This document shows positions 1 through 8,224 of a DNA stretch of 64,000 nt, in pieces; the first letter of the stretch is position 1; each line of letters starts with the position of its first letter. Position numbers and translations under genes: made by a program. The DNA lies in assembly GCA_964526635.1 (NCBI GenBank), contig CAZGLR010000004.1:3444-67443 (forward strand), read 5' to 3'. This DNA is from CAZGLR01 sp964526635. Lineage in GTDB: Bacteria; Zixibacteria; MSB-5A5; GN15; JAAZOE01. Under the pieces are notes generated by a model. That model saw only the letters and a program-made list of their open reading frames with translations, ran no database searches and was not told the origin of the DNA.

Positions 1-816
1 ATGGCCTTCCGCCAGATATTTTTTCATTTCGCTGACAGTCACGCGACCGAGTTTTTTCTCATCCGGCTGCCCGAAATTCAACGCCACCTGATCCACCCCG
101 GTGACAATCACCAGTACCTCGGCGTCGATTTCGCGGCCGAGTACGGCCGAGGCACGGTCTTTGTCGATTACCGCATCGACGCCCTCGTAACCGAGTTGTT
201 CGTCGATATACACCGGGATACCGCCGCCGCCGGCAGCAATGACGATGGCATTATTGTCCAGCAACAATCGGATAATATCTTTTTCCACACAGGTCAGCGG
301 CATCGGCGAAGCCACGACCCGTCGCCAGCCCCGGTTGGCATCGCGCTTGACCGTCCAGCCGCTTTCTTCGGCCAGACGTTTGGCCTCTTCCCCGGTGTAA
401 AACTGACCGACGTACTTGGATGGATCCTTAATCGAGGGATCATCCTTAGCGACCACGATTTGAGTAATGACCGTACAGACCTGGCGATCGATCTTTTCCT
501 TATCGAGCCGATTCTGAAGTGACTGTTCGATCATGTAGCCCATGCCGCCCTCGGTATCAGCAACGCAGATACCCAGCGGCAAAATCGGGGCCCGGCCACG
601 GGCCAGTTCGACGCGCAACAAAGCGTTGCCAACCTGGGGACCATTGCCATGGGTGATACACAACCCATAACCCTGGCGCGCCAGATCGACGATCGAAGTC
701 AGCGATCGCCGGGTATTGGCGAATTGATTGGCGATCGTATCTTCGGTGCCCGGGGCGGTAATGGCATTACCGCCCAGAGCCACGATCGCTCGTTTCTTCT
801 TGCGTTCCTGCGCCAT
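1..816 (-). CDS. arcC: Carbamate kinase (3' end beyond the window)
   Basis: Transfers phosphate between ADP/ATP and carbamoyl phosphate/carbamate; in fermentative arginine, agmatine or purine-ring breakdown it makes ATP from carbamoyl phosphate. The reverse-strand reading frame is open from ATG 816 to the window edge, 272 codons. The N-terminus carries the amino-acid-kinase glycine motif ALGGNAITAPG (about residues 12-22), followed by THGNGPQVGN and AAGGGGIPV, which match carbamate kinases of about 310 residues, so roughly 40 C-terminal residues are missing. It starts 3 bases after the stop of the cyclic-2,3-diphosphoglycerate-synthetase-like gene, so the two are almost certainly cotranscribed. 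No carbamoyltransferase is visible in the window; it may lie beyond position 1. Family assignment is firm; the physiological direction is inference. Confidence 0.93.
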   Translation of the reverse strand, partial: MAQERKKKRAIVALGGNAITAPGTEDTIANQFANTRRSLTSIVDLARQGYGLCITHGNGPQVGNALLRVELARGRAPILPLGICVADTEGGMGYMIEQSLQNRLDKEKIDRQVCTVITQIVVAKDDPSIKDPSKYVGQFYTGEEAKRLAEESGWTVKRDANRGWRRVVASPMPLTCVEKDIIRLLLDNNAIVIAAGGGGIPVYIDEQLGYEGVDAVIDKDRASAVLGREIDAEVLVIVTGVDQVALNFGQPDEKKLGRVTVSEMKKYLAEGH

Positions 817-819
817 ATA

Positions 820-2202
820 TTATTTTGTCTTTCGCGTGCGAGTACGGCGCGTAGTCGTGCGCTTCGGCGTTGCCGCCGTGCGCTTTTTGGTAAACTTCTC
901 TTCCAGCAGTTCCAGCAGAGTCGGACGACCGATTTCCTGCAGGTCATAGCGAACCCGAACAGCCGGCTTGGTGATTTTCACCACTTTACGCAGATCGATC
1001 GGGGTACCGATGACAACCACATCCGCCTTGGTTTTGGCGATAGTGCGTTCGAGGTCCTTGACCTGCTTGCCGCCATAGCCCATGGCCGGAAGCAGGATAC
1101 CGATATCAGGGTATTTCTTGAACGTCTCGGTAATCGTTCCAACCGTAAACGGCCGCGGATCGACGAGTTCGGCCGCACCGAATTTCTCGGCAGCAACCAC
1201 CCCGGCGCCATATTGCATTTCGCCATGAGTCAGGGTCGGACCATCTTCGACAACCAGCACCTTCTTGTCGCGAATCAATTCCGGGTTATCAACATCGAGC
1301 GGGCTGGCGGCATCGACGATAACCACTTTCGGGTTGACTGCACGGACATTGGCCCGGACCGTTTCGACGTCATCGGGATGCGCCGAGTCGATCTTGTTGA
1401 TCACGACAACATCGGCCAGGTACACATTGTTGAGACCGGGGTAATACGACAATTCATGTCCCGGACGATGCGGATCAACCACAACTATCTGGAAATCAGG
1501 TTTGTAGAAAGACATATCGTTGTTGCCACCATCCCAGACAATCACGTCGGCTTCCTGCTCGGCCTGCCGGATGATCTTTTCATAATCAACGCCGGCATAG
1601 ACAATCACGCCGCGATCGATATGCGGTTCGTATTCTTCGCGCTCTTCGATAGTGCATTTATGCTTGTTCAAATCAGCATAGGTCGCGAAACGCTGACTGG
1701 CCTGTTTGGCCAGATCACCATAGGGCATGGGATGACGGATGGCCACGACCTTTTTACCCATCTTCTGCAGGGCGGCGCAGACGGCCCGGGTGGTCTGCGA
1801 TTTACCGCAGCCGGTGCGAACGGCACAGACCGCCACGACCGGCTTTTTCGACTTGATCATGGTCGGTTCACCACCGGCCATCGAAAACGCCGCTCCGGCA
1901 GCCATAACCAGACTGGCCTTGGTCATGACGTAGTCGAACGTAACATCGGAATAGGAAAAGACCACTTCATCGATATTGTGCTTCTTGATCAGGGTCACCA
2001 GTTCCGACTCATCGTGAATCGGAATTCCCTTCGGATACAGTTCACCGGCCAGCGATTTAGGATAGCGACGGCCTTCGATATCGGGAATCTGGGTCGCAGT
2101 AAAGGCCACGACTTCGTAGTTCTTGTTATCGCGATACAGGCAGTTGAAATTGTGAAAGTCGCGACCGGCGGCTCCCATGATGATGATTTTACGACGTGCC
2201 AT
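820..2202 (-). CDS. Cyclic 2,3-diphosphoglycerate synthetase-like P-loop protein
   Basis: A 460-residue protein of the COG2403 type, related to archaeal cyclic 2,3-diphosphoglycerate synthetase. It has an N-terminal Rossmann-like segment (MARRKIIIMGAAGRDFHNF), a P-loop GCGKSQT at residues 131-137, and a GTPase-like NKID motif. The last 20 or so residues are an Arg/Lys/Thr-rich tail (KKRTAATPKRTTTRRTRTR), unusual for this family and possibly nucleic-acid or membrane binding. The start is preceded by GGAG about 10 bases upstream. Carbamate kinase follows after 3 bases, suggesting an acyl- or carbamoyl-phosphate role rather than thermolyte synthesis; this is inference. The archaeal enzyme makes an osmolyte from 2,3-bisphosphoglycerate, but the function of bacterial members is not settled. 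Confidence 0.8.
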   Translation of the reverse strand: MARRKIIIMGAAGRDFHNFNCLYRDNKNYEVVAFTATQIPDIEGRRYPKSLAGELYPKGIPIHDESELVTLIKKHNIDEVVFSYSDVTFDYVMTKASLVMAAGAAFSMAGGEPTMIKSKKPVVAVCAVRTGCGKSQTTRAVCAALQKMGKKVVAIRHPMPYGDLAKQASQRFATYADLNKHKCTIEEREEYEPHIDRGVIVYAGVDYEKIIRQAEQEADVIVWDGGNNDMSFYKPDFQIVVVDPHRPGHELSYYPGLNNVYLADVVVINKIDSAHPDDVETVRANVRAVNPKVVIVDAASPLDVDNPELIRDKKVLVVEDGPTLTHGEMQYGAGVVAAEKFGAAELVDPRPFTVGTITETFKKYPDIGILLPAMGYGGKQVKDLERTIAKTKADVVVIGTPIDLRKVVKITKPAVRVRYDLQEIGRPTLLELLEEKFTKKRTAATPKRTTTRRTRTRKTK

Positions 2203-2401
2203 TGTATGTAGTCTCCATCTTCTTTTCGATTTCAGATATTTTCATCAGTTTCAATCAGGTTGAGAATCATCCTTTCAAATAGCCGAGGCATCCCAGATGA
2301 AGCGGATTAGAAAATGCCGCCATATTATCGGCTTGCGAAACCGGCCGGAAGATATCGTATGTGGACTATGCTGTATCATCAGTAAAAAACAGTCGCGTAT
2401 C

Positions 2402-3898
2402 CTATTGATTGTCGATCTGCGCCCGCTGAATGGTACCGGAAAAATCGATATACACCGATTTCCATTCAGAGAACACTTCCAGCGCCTGCGTGCAGGCCTC
2501 ACGGTGGCCATTACCGGTGTTCTTGACGCCGCCGAACGGCATATGCGTTTCAGCGCCGATCGTCGGAGCATTGACATAGAAGATGCCGGTATACACGTCG
2601 CGCATGGCCGAAAAGGCCTGGTTGACATCTTGCGTGTAAATCGACGCCGAGAGACCATACTCACAGTTATTGGCCAGATTGACGGCATCATCGAAACTCT
2701 TGGCCGGAATCAGCGCTGTGACCGAGCCAAAAATTTCTTCGTGGAAAATGCGCATACCCGGGACAACATCGCCGAACACGGTCGGCTGAGTGAACCAGCC
2801 TTTTTTGTATTTCGCGCCGGTCGGGCGGCCGCCGCCGCACAGTAACTTGGCGTTGTCTTCTTCCGTGCCGATACGCATGTAATCGAGCACTGAATTCATC
2901 TGACCCTCGGAGACCGCCGGACCCATCTGGACCTTCTCATCCAGACCATCACCAATACGGATCGCTTTGGCTCGCTCGACGAATTTTTTGGCAAACTGAT
3001 TATAGATTTTCTTGTGCAGGATAATCCGCGACGTGGCGGTACAGCGCTGACCAGTGGTACCGAAGGCACCCCAGAGCGCACCATCGACAGCCAGATCAAT
3101 ATCAGCGTCATCCATAACGATCTGGCAGTTTTTACCGCCCATCTCGAGATGGCAATGTTTGAATTGAGGCGCGCAGGCTTCGGAGACGCGACGGCCGACA
3201 CCGGTGGAGCCGGTGAAGGAAACGCAATCAACACGTTTGTCGGTCATGAGCGATTCGCCGACGGTCCGGCCTGAGCCGGTGACCATATTGACCACACCAG
3301 CCGGGATGCCTTCTTCATGCATGAGATTGACCAGATTGGCCACCGACAGCGGTGTGTCGGTGGCGGGCTTGATAACCACCGTATTACCCAAAATCAGGGC
3401 AGGCATCATTTTCCATGATGGAATTGCCATGGGGAAATTCCAGGGGGTAATCAATCCGCACACACCCAGCGGCTGGCGAATCGACATGGCGAATTTATTG
3501 TTCATTTCCGATGGTGTCGTTTGTCCGAATGACCGGCGGCCTTCACCGGCCATGTAGTAGGTCATGTCGATTGCTTCCTGGACATCGCCGCGTGTTTCGG
3601 CGAGCACCTTGCCCATCTCGCGGGTCATATCCTGCGCGAGCTTTTCTTTTTCCTTGAGCAGACGGTTGGCCACGCGATAAAGAATTTCGCCTCGTTTGGG
3701 CGCCGGAACCAGACGCCATTTTTTGTACGCCTTGTGTGCCGCGCTGATGGCATCATTGACATCCCTGGCATCCGACAGCTGGAAGCGGCCGATGATGTCG
3801 TCGGTATTGGCCGGATTAACATTTTCAAATGTTTTGCCGGTGTGCGATGAAACCCATTCCCCGTTAATGAAGTTCTTATACGTTTTCGGTCGTGCCAT
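2402..3898 (-). CDS. NAD(P)-dependent aldehyde dehydrogenase
   Basis: Oxidises an aldehyde to the carboxylic acid with NAD(P)+ in the cytoplasm. At 498 residues it has the usual family length. The Rossmann domain carries ITPWNFP and FTGSTGVGRR. The general base is Glu252 in LEMGGKN and the nucleophile Cys286 in TGQRCTATSR, a spacing of 34 as in well-studied ALDHs. The C-terminus has MPFGGVKNTGNGHRE. The substrate is not clear; the sequence leans towards the ALDH7/semialdehyde group, but I would not assign one. A strong Shine-Dalgarno GAGGAGGGG sits about 5 bases before ATG 3898. It has its own upstream region with a promoter and palindrome, so it is likely regulated separately from tgt. About 200 bases without an obvious gene separate it from the downstream COG2403 gene. 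Confidence 0.92.
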   Translation of the reverse strand: MARPKTYKNFINGEWVSSHTGKTFENVNPANTDDIIGRFQLSDARDVNDAISAAHKAYKKWRLVPAPKRGEILYRVANRLLKEKEKLAQDMTREMGKVLAETRGDVQEAIDMTYYMAGEGRRSFGQTTPSEMNNKFAMSIRQPLGVCGLITPWNFPMAIPSWKMMPALILGNTVVIKPATDTPLSVANLVNLMHEEGIPAGVVNMVTGSGRTVGESLMTDKRVDCVSFTGSTGVGRRVSEACAPQFKHCHLEMGGKNCQIVMDDADIDLAVDGALWGAFGTTGQRCTATSRIILHKKIYNQFAKKFVERAKAIRIGDGLDEKVQMGPAVSEGQMNSVLDYMRIGTEEDNAKLLCGGGRPTGAKYKKGWFTQPTVFGDVVPGMRIFHEEIFGSVTALIPAKSFDDAVNLANNCEYGLSASIYTQDVNQAFSAMRDVYTGIFYVNAPTIGAETHMPFGGVKNTGNGHREACTQALEVFSEWKSVYIDFSGTIQRAQIDNQ

Positions 3899-3901
3899 CG
3901 A

Positions 3902-3910
3902 CCCCTCCTC
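3902..3910 (-). promoter_or_regulatory. Strong ribosome binding site of the aldehyde dehydrogenase
   Basis: Reads GAGGAGGGG on the minus strand, about 5 bases before ATG 3898. It fixes the start of the dehydrogenase and is one of the best anti-16S matches in the window. Confidence 0.8.
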
Positions 3911-3956
3911 AATATATCATTCCCACAAAAATTACATTTTCATCATCAGCCGAGGC

Positions 3957-3987
3957 ATTATGTGAATTAATTCACCATCCCGGTCAA
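3957..3987 (-). promoter_or_regulatory. Candidate promoter of the aldehyde dehydrogenase
   Basis: On the minus strand a -35 TTGACC (3982-3987, 5 of 6 to consensus) and a -10 CATAAT (3957-3962, 5 of 6) are 19 bases apart. That spacer is longer than the usual 17, which fits a promoter needing an activator or DNA distortion. It lies about 60 bases upstream of the start codon in a 287-bp gap with no gene. A perfect palindrome occupies the spacer. Confidence 0.4.
3962..3975. promoter_or_regulatory. 14-bp perfect palindrome, operator candidate
   Basis: GTGAATTAATTCAC is its own reverse complement. It sits between the candidate -35 and -10 of the aldehyde dehydrogenase, where a dimeric repressor would block RNA polymerase. 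No regulator gene is adjacent, so the binding protein is unknown. The rest of 3899-4185 is AT-rich and I see no gene in it. Confidence 0.4.
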
Positions 3988-4185
3988 GAGTGTTAATATA
4001 GTCGTTATAAGGCGAAAGTCAAATTCTTTGGCCAAAATCTTGCCAAAATTTCCCTTGCCCGCCAACAAGTTAGTCGGCATTACCTGGTATTGGCTAAAAG
4101 CCGCGAACAGCTCGCTCGGGACAGGTCGCAAACAGGATATCGCGACCCATAAATCCGACAGAAAGGCATAAAAAAAACGAGATAA

Positions 4186-5334
4186 TTAGCGCGGTGAAGG
4201 TGCCCGATAGCGCTCGAGAAACGACTTTTTGAAGGTGGCAAAGGTACCCTCGGAAATAGCATTTCTGATGTGCTTCATAAGTTGCAGGAAAAAATAAATG
4301 GAGTGGTAAGAGGCCAGACGATGGGCAGATATCTCGGAGACATTGTAGAGATGACGAATATAGGCCCGGCTGTAGCGACGGCAGACAAAGCAGTCGCAAT
4401 TGGGATCAAGCGGTTTTTCATCGAGAGAAGCCGCCGCATTGCGGTAGTTATAGGGTCCCTCGGAGGTAAACACCAGACCGGTGCGGGCATTGCGGGTCGG
4501 CAGCACACAGTCAAACATATCCACACCGCGTTCGACCGCCATGAGAATATCCTCGGGATAGCCAACACCCATGAGGTAGCGTTGTTTATTAGGCGGCATC
4601 ATCGGCATCAGGATATCCAGCATATCGCGCATTTCGTCCTTGGATTCACCTACCGACAAGCCGCCGATTGAATATCCGGGAAAATCAAGTTCGCCCAGTT
4701 GTGCGAGCGACTGCCTGCGAAGTTCGGGATAGACCGATCCCTGAATGATACCGTGAAGCAACTGGCTGGGATATGTGCCTTTATCATTTAGCTTTTCAAA
4801 TGCCGCAATACCCCGCCGGGCCCAGTCGGTGGTGCGTTTGACGCCCTGTGATGCCATTTCCGGGGTCGCCGGATAGGGCACGCATTCGTCAAACGACATG
4901 ATGATATCCGGCCCCAGGCGGCGCTGGATTTCGATAACCGTCTCCGGTGTAAAATGATGATGCGAACCATCGAAGTGCGACTGAAACGTGACACCATCGT
5001 CGGTAATTTTATTCCGTCCCAGATGTGAAAACACCTGATAGCCGCCGGAGTCTGAGAGCACGGCACGATCCCATGAGGCAAAACCGTGAATACGCCCCAT
5101 CTGTTCGACCGTCTCGACGCCGGGACGCAGATACATGTGATAGGTATTGATAAGGTAAATACGGGCGTCCATATCTTCGAGATCGTCGGCGGTCAGCGTT
5201 TTGACAATCCCCTGCGTGCCGACCGGCATGAAGACCGGTGTTTCGATCTGACCGTGGGGAGTGACCAACTCACCGCGCCGGGCGGCGCCATCGGTGGCAA
5301 CAACAGTGAACGAGAAGCTGTCGGGATATTTCAC
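4186..5334 (-). CDS. tgt: Queuine tRNA-ribosyltransferase
   Basis: Exchanges guanine 34 of GUN-anticodon tRNAs for the queuosine precursor preQ1. The 382-residue protein has the TIM-barrel signatures of bacterial TGT: SDSGGYQVFS (residues 94-103, base binding), FDECVPYP (148-155), GGLSVGES, and FDCVLPTRNAR (274-284) with the likely nucleophilic Asp275. The zinc site is C313-x-C315-x2-C318 plus a downstream His. It is the last gene of a run that begins with coaBC, starting 5 bases after the radA stop. A run of eight T follows the stop on the minus strand, but I cannot find a convincing stem before it. No other queuosine gene (queA, queC-F) lies in this window. Confidence 0.96.
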   Translation of the reverse strand: MKYPDSFSFTVVATDGAARRGELVTPHGQIETPVFMPVGTQGIVKTLTADDLEDMDARIYLINTYHMYLRPGVETVEQMGRIHGFASWDRAVLSDSGGYQVFSHLGRNKITDDGVTFQSHFDGSHHHFTPETVIEIQRRLGPDIIMSFDECVPYPATPEMASQGVKRTTDWARRGIAAFEKLNDKGTYPSQLLHGIIQGSVYPELRRQSLAQLGELDFPGYSIGGLSVGESKDEMRDMLDILMPMMPPNKQRYLMGVGYPEDILMAVERGVDMFDCVLPTRNARTGLVFTSEGPYNYRNAAASLDEKPLDPNCDCFVCRRYSRAYIRHLYNVSEISAHRLASYHSIYFFLQLMKHIRNAISEGTFATFKKSFLERYRAPSPR

Positions 5335-5339
5335 ATCAC

Positions 5340-6701
5340 CTACCTGATTATTTCCAGTGCGGCATGGATATCGGAGACGGGGATTATTTCGAGTTCTGTC
5401 GGGGGGGTTAACCCCGTCGTATTTCCCCGGGGAATAATCGCTTTGGTCAGGCCCAGTTTGGCCGCTTCGCGAAGCCGTTTGTCGATGCGCGCCACAGCTC
5501 GTATATCGCCGGATAACCCGATCTCGCCGACAACGAGCATAGTCTGATCGATCAGGACATTAAGCCGCGAAGACGCCGCCGCCAGCAGGAAAGCCAGATC
5601 GAGGGCGGTATCATCGAGATGAAAGCCGCCGGCGATAGTGACGAAGACATCATTGCCGCCAAGGGTTATGCCACCGCGTTTTTCGAGGACGGCGGTAATA
5701 ATGGCCAAGCGGCGTGAATCGAGTCCGGCCGCCACCCGCTGCGGGGTGCCATAGGGCGAGGTTGTTACCAGCGCCTCGACTTCGACGAGAAACGAACGGC
5801 TCCCTTCGCCCGCGGCGGATACAACTCGCCCGGATACCGGTTCAGCGCCGACACCGCTTAAAAACGCCAGCGAGGGATTGGCTACTTCCTGCAGGCCGCC
5901 GCCGGTCATCTCGAATACGCCGATCTCGCCGGCCGGTCCGAAACGGTTTTTCTGAGAACGCAGCAGGCGGAACAGATGGCGCCGATCACCCTCAAAATAC
6001 AGGACAGCATCGACCATGTGTTCCAGCACCTTGGGACCGGCAACCGTGCCCTCTTTGGTGATGTGTCCGACCAGTAGCAGAATCTGCCCGGAGCGTTTGG
6101 CTCGTTCAATCAAACGCGAGGCCGATTCACGAACCTGGCCGACGGTTCCGGGTGGTGATTCAAAGAGCTGCGATGCGATCGTCTGGATGGAATCGATGAT
6201 GATAATGGCAAACGGCTGCTCGCACAACGTTAAGACTTCCTCGAGTTGCGTCGTAGTGGCGATAGTGATGTTATCGCCGGCGATATTAAAACGCTGCGCG
6301 CGCTGTTTGATCTGCACCGCCGATTCTTCGCCGGACACATACAACACATCGTATCCGGCCCGGCTGTAGCTGCCCGCGGCCTGCAACAGCAGTGATGATT
6401 TCCCAATACCCGGTTCACCACCGATAAGGATAGCCGAACCCGGTACCGCCCCCCCACCAAGAACACGATCATATTCTTCGATTGTGCTGTTGATGCGCTG
6501 GCTTTCTTCCAGGCCGATTTCCGGCAGGCGGGTTGTTTGGAGTTGGGATTTCCGGGGAGCTTTCTGCCGGGTGTCGACAATCGTTTCTTCAGCGAGAGTA
6601 TTCCACTCTCCGCAATCTTTGCACTGGCCCTGCCAGCGGAGATGCATGGCGCCGCAATTGGTGCAGAAATAGGCGGTTTTTTTTTTGGTCAATGGTTTCA
6701 T
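5340..6701 (-). CDS. radA: DNA repair protein RadA (Sms)
   Basis: RecA-like ATPase that promotes branch migration of recombination intermediates. The 453 residues show the full layout: N-terminal C4 zinc finger (Cys13, 16, 27, 30), Walker A GEPGIGKSS (95-103), the RadA-specific KNRFG motif, and a C-terminal Lon-protease-like domain. The start codon overlaps the stop of the upstream ABC ATPase gene by 4 bases, implying translational coupling. Linkage to dnaB and a uracil-DNA glycosylase in the same run suggests a genome-maintenance operon. Confidence 0.96.
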   Translation of the reverse strand: MKPLTKKKTAYFCTNCGAMHLRWQGQCKDCGEWNTLAEETIVDTRQKAPRKSQLQTTRLPEIGLEESQRINSTIEEYDRVLGGGAVPGSAILIGGEPGIGKSSLLLQAAGSYSRAGYDVLYVSGEESAVQIKQRAQRFNIAGDNITIATTTQLEEVLTLCEQPFAIIIIDSIQTIASQLFESPPGTVGQVRESASRLIERAKRSGQILLLVGHITKEGTVAGPKVLEHMVDAVLYFEGDRRHLFRLLRSQKNRFGPAGEIGVFEMTGGGLQEVANPSLAFLSGVGAEPVSGRVVSAAGEGSRSFLVEVEALVTTSPYGTPQRVAAGLDSRRLAIITAVLEKRGGITLGGNDVFVTIAGGFHLDDTALDLAFLLAAASSRLNVLIDQTMLVVGEIGLSGDIRAVARIDKRLREAAKLGLTKAIIPRGNTTGLTPPTELEIIPVSDIHAALEIIR

Positions 6702-7447
6702 TCGTTATCGGTAATGGGACCCTCGTATGATCCGCTGATAAACTGCCTGACCACCGGGTCGTCAGTGTTCTCGATTTCGTCGGGCGTGCTGTCGGCCAGG
6801 ATTTTGCCTTCATACAACATGATGATGCGATCGGCGATTTTAAATGCGGAGGCGAGATCATGGGTCACGGCGATCGAGGTGACGCCCATCTTCTGATTGA
6901 CATCCACGATAAGTTCATTGATCAAATCAGCGGTGATCGGATCAAGCCCGGTGGTGGGTTCATCGTAGAGAAGAATTTCCGGTTCAGTAGAAATAGCCCG
7001 GGCCAGCGCGACCCGTTTTTTCATCCCGCCGGAAAGTTCGCTGGGCATCTTTTCCTGAATTCCCGACAAACCTACCATGTCCAGTTTTTCTTCAACAATA
7101 TTCTCAATTTTATCTTTAGGATACCGCAGGCTTTCCTTGAGCGCAAAACCGACATTCTCGGCAACAGTCATGGAATCAAACAGCGCGCCGAACTGAAACA
7201 AAATGCCAAGCCGTTTGCGATACCCCATCAATTCATCATGATCAAAATCGAAAATATTCTGCTCATCGACAATCACTTTTCCCCGATCCGGCTGCAACAG
7301 CGCGACAACATGTTTGAGCATAACCGATTTCCCGCTGCCGGATCGTCCCAGAATAACCAGCGACTGCCCCTTTTCGATAGTCAGATCAATGCCCTGCAGG
7401 ACTTTCAGCGGGCCGAAGCTTTTGTGTACGTCTTCGAATCTAATCAT
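6698..7447 (-). CDS. mlaF: MlaF-type ABC transporter ATPase
   Basis: Cytoplasmic ATPase of the MCE/Mla-type phospholipid transporter of diderm bacteria. The 249-residue protein has Walker A GRSGSGKS (34-41), an LFQFGALFDSMTV Q-loop region typical of MlaF, the signature LSGGMKKRVALARA, Walker B ILLYDEPTTGLDP, and a QFISGSYEGPI tail close to the MlaF C-terminus. It overlaps mlaE upstream and radA downstream by 4 bases each. The expected MCE-domain partner (MlaD) is not adjacent. Confidence 0.9.
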   Translation of the reverse strand: MIRFEDVHKSFGPLKVLQGIDLTIEKGQSLVILGRSGSGKSVMLKHVVALLQPDRGKVIVDEQNIFDFDHDELMGYRKRLGILFQFGALFDSMTVAENVGFALKESLRYPKDKIENIVEEKLDMVGLSGIQEKMPSELSGGMKKRVALARAISTEPEILLYDEPTTGLDPITADLINELIVDVNQKMGVTSIAVTHDLASAFKIADRIIMLYEGKILADSTPDEIENTDDPVVRQFISGSYEGPITDNE

Positions 7448-8193
7448 AACCGGAAAAGCAGAACCGCCATGCCGAAATTAGCAATAAGGATTAATACGGC
7501 CGAGGCCACCACCGCCTGCGTGGTTGAAACACCGACTCCGGTTGCGCCGCCCCGCGTGTTGAAGCCATGATAACAGCCCATCACCGAAATAATGGCGCCA
7601 AAGACCGCGGCTTTACTTAACCCGATAAAGAAGTCACTCAGGCGCAGAAACTGCCTGAAGCCGTTCATGAAGGTCTCGAAATTGAGCCCTACGAATTGCG
7701 TTGCGACAACCAAAGCACCCAGCATGGCCACAAAATCGGCGACCGCTACCAGGACCGGGAGCATGATAATACCGGAAATGAACCTGGGCATCACCAGGTA
7801 TCGAACCGGATCGACCGACATTGACTCCATGGCATCAATCTGTTCGGTCACGCGCATCGAACCGAGTTCGGCGGCAATACCGGCCCCGACCCGTCCGGCT
7901 ACAACCAGGGCGGTGAGCACCGGTCCGAATTCCATCATGACCGCTTTGCCGACGGCCCCGCCGAGATATCGCATCGGGACATAATCCTTGAACTGATACG
8001 CCGCCTGCCAGGCCGAGACACCGCCGGTGAAGATCGACGTAATAGCAATCAGCCAGATGGATTTGAAGCCCATCGAATACATCTGCCTGACAATTAAACC
8101 GAGCGAGCGGAAGATAAAGCGAGTCGTAGCAACCATGCGACCGACGATAATAGCCAGCCGTCCGATGTTTTCAATCTGTTGAACCGGATTCAC
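7444..8193 (-). CDS. mlaE: MlaE-type ABC transporter permease
   Basis: Inner-membrane permease of an MCE lipid transporter. The 249 residues contain several hydrophobic helices and the MlaE-family segment FGPVLTALVVAGRVGAGIAA, followed by GSMRVTEQIDAMESMSVDP, which couples to the ATPase. It overlaps mlaF by 4 bases and begins 31 bases after dnaB. The mlaD and mlaC/B genes usually found next to this pair are absent here, so the transporter must use a remote MCE protein. Confidence 0.9.
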   Translation of the reverse strand: MNPVQQIENIGRLAIIVGRMVATTRFIFRSLGLIVRQMYSMGFKSIWLIAITSIFTGGVSAWQAAYQFKDYVPMRYLGGAVGKAVMMEFGPVLTALVVAGRVGAGIAAELGSMRVTEQIDAMESMSVDPVRYLVMPRFISGIIMLPVLVAVADFVAMLGALVVATQFVGLNFETFMNGFRQFLRLSDFFIGLSKAAVFGAIISVMGCYHGFNTRGGATGVGVSTTQAVVASAVLILIANFGMAVLLFRL

Positions 8194-8224
8194 AGCGATG
8201 GCTTCCCCTGCCTTGGTGTTTGCG

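Noticed and set aside
649..2211. 520-codon open frame on the plus strand (and a similar one at 1-522)
   Set aside because: Antiparallel shadow of the COG2403 and carbamate kinase genes; the translation has no family signature and the minus-strand proteins are clear.
4150..4190. T-run after tgt as an intrinsic terminator
   Set aside because: Eight T are present on the minus strand but no stable stem precedes them.
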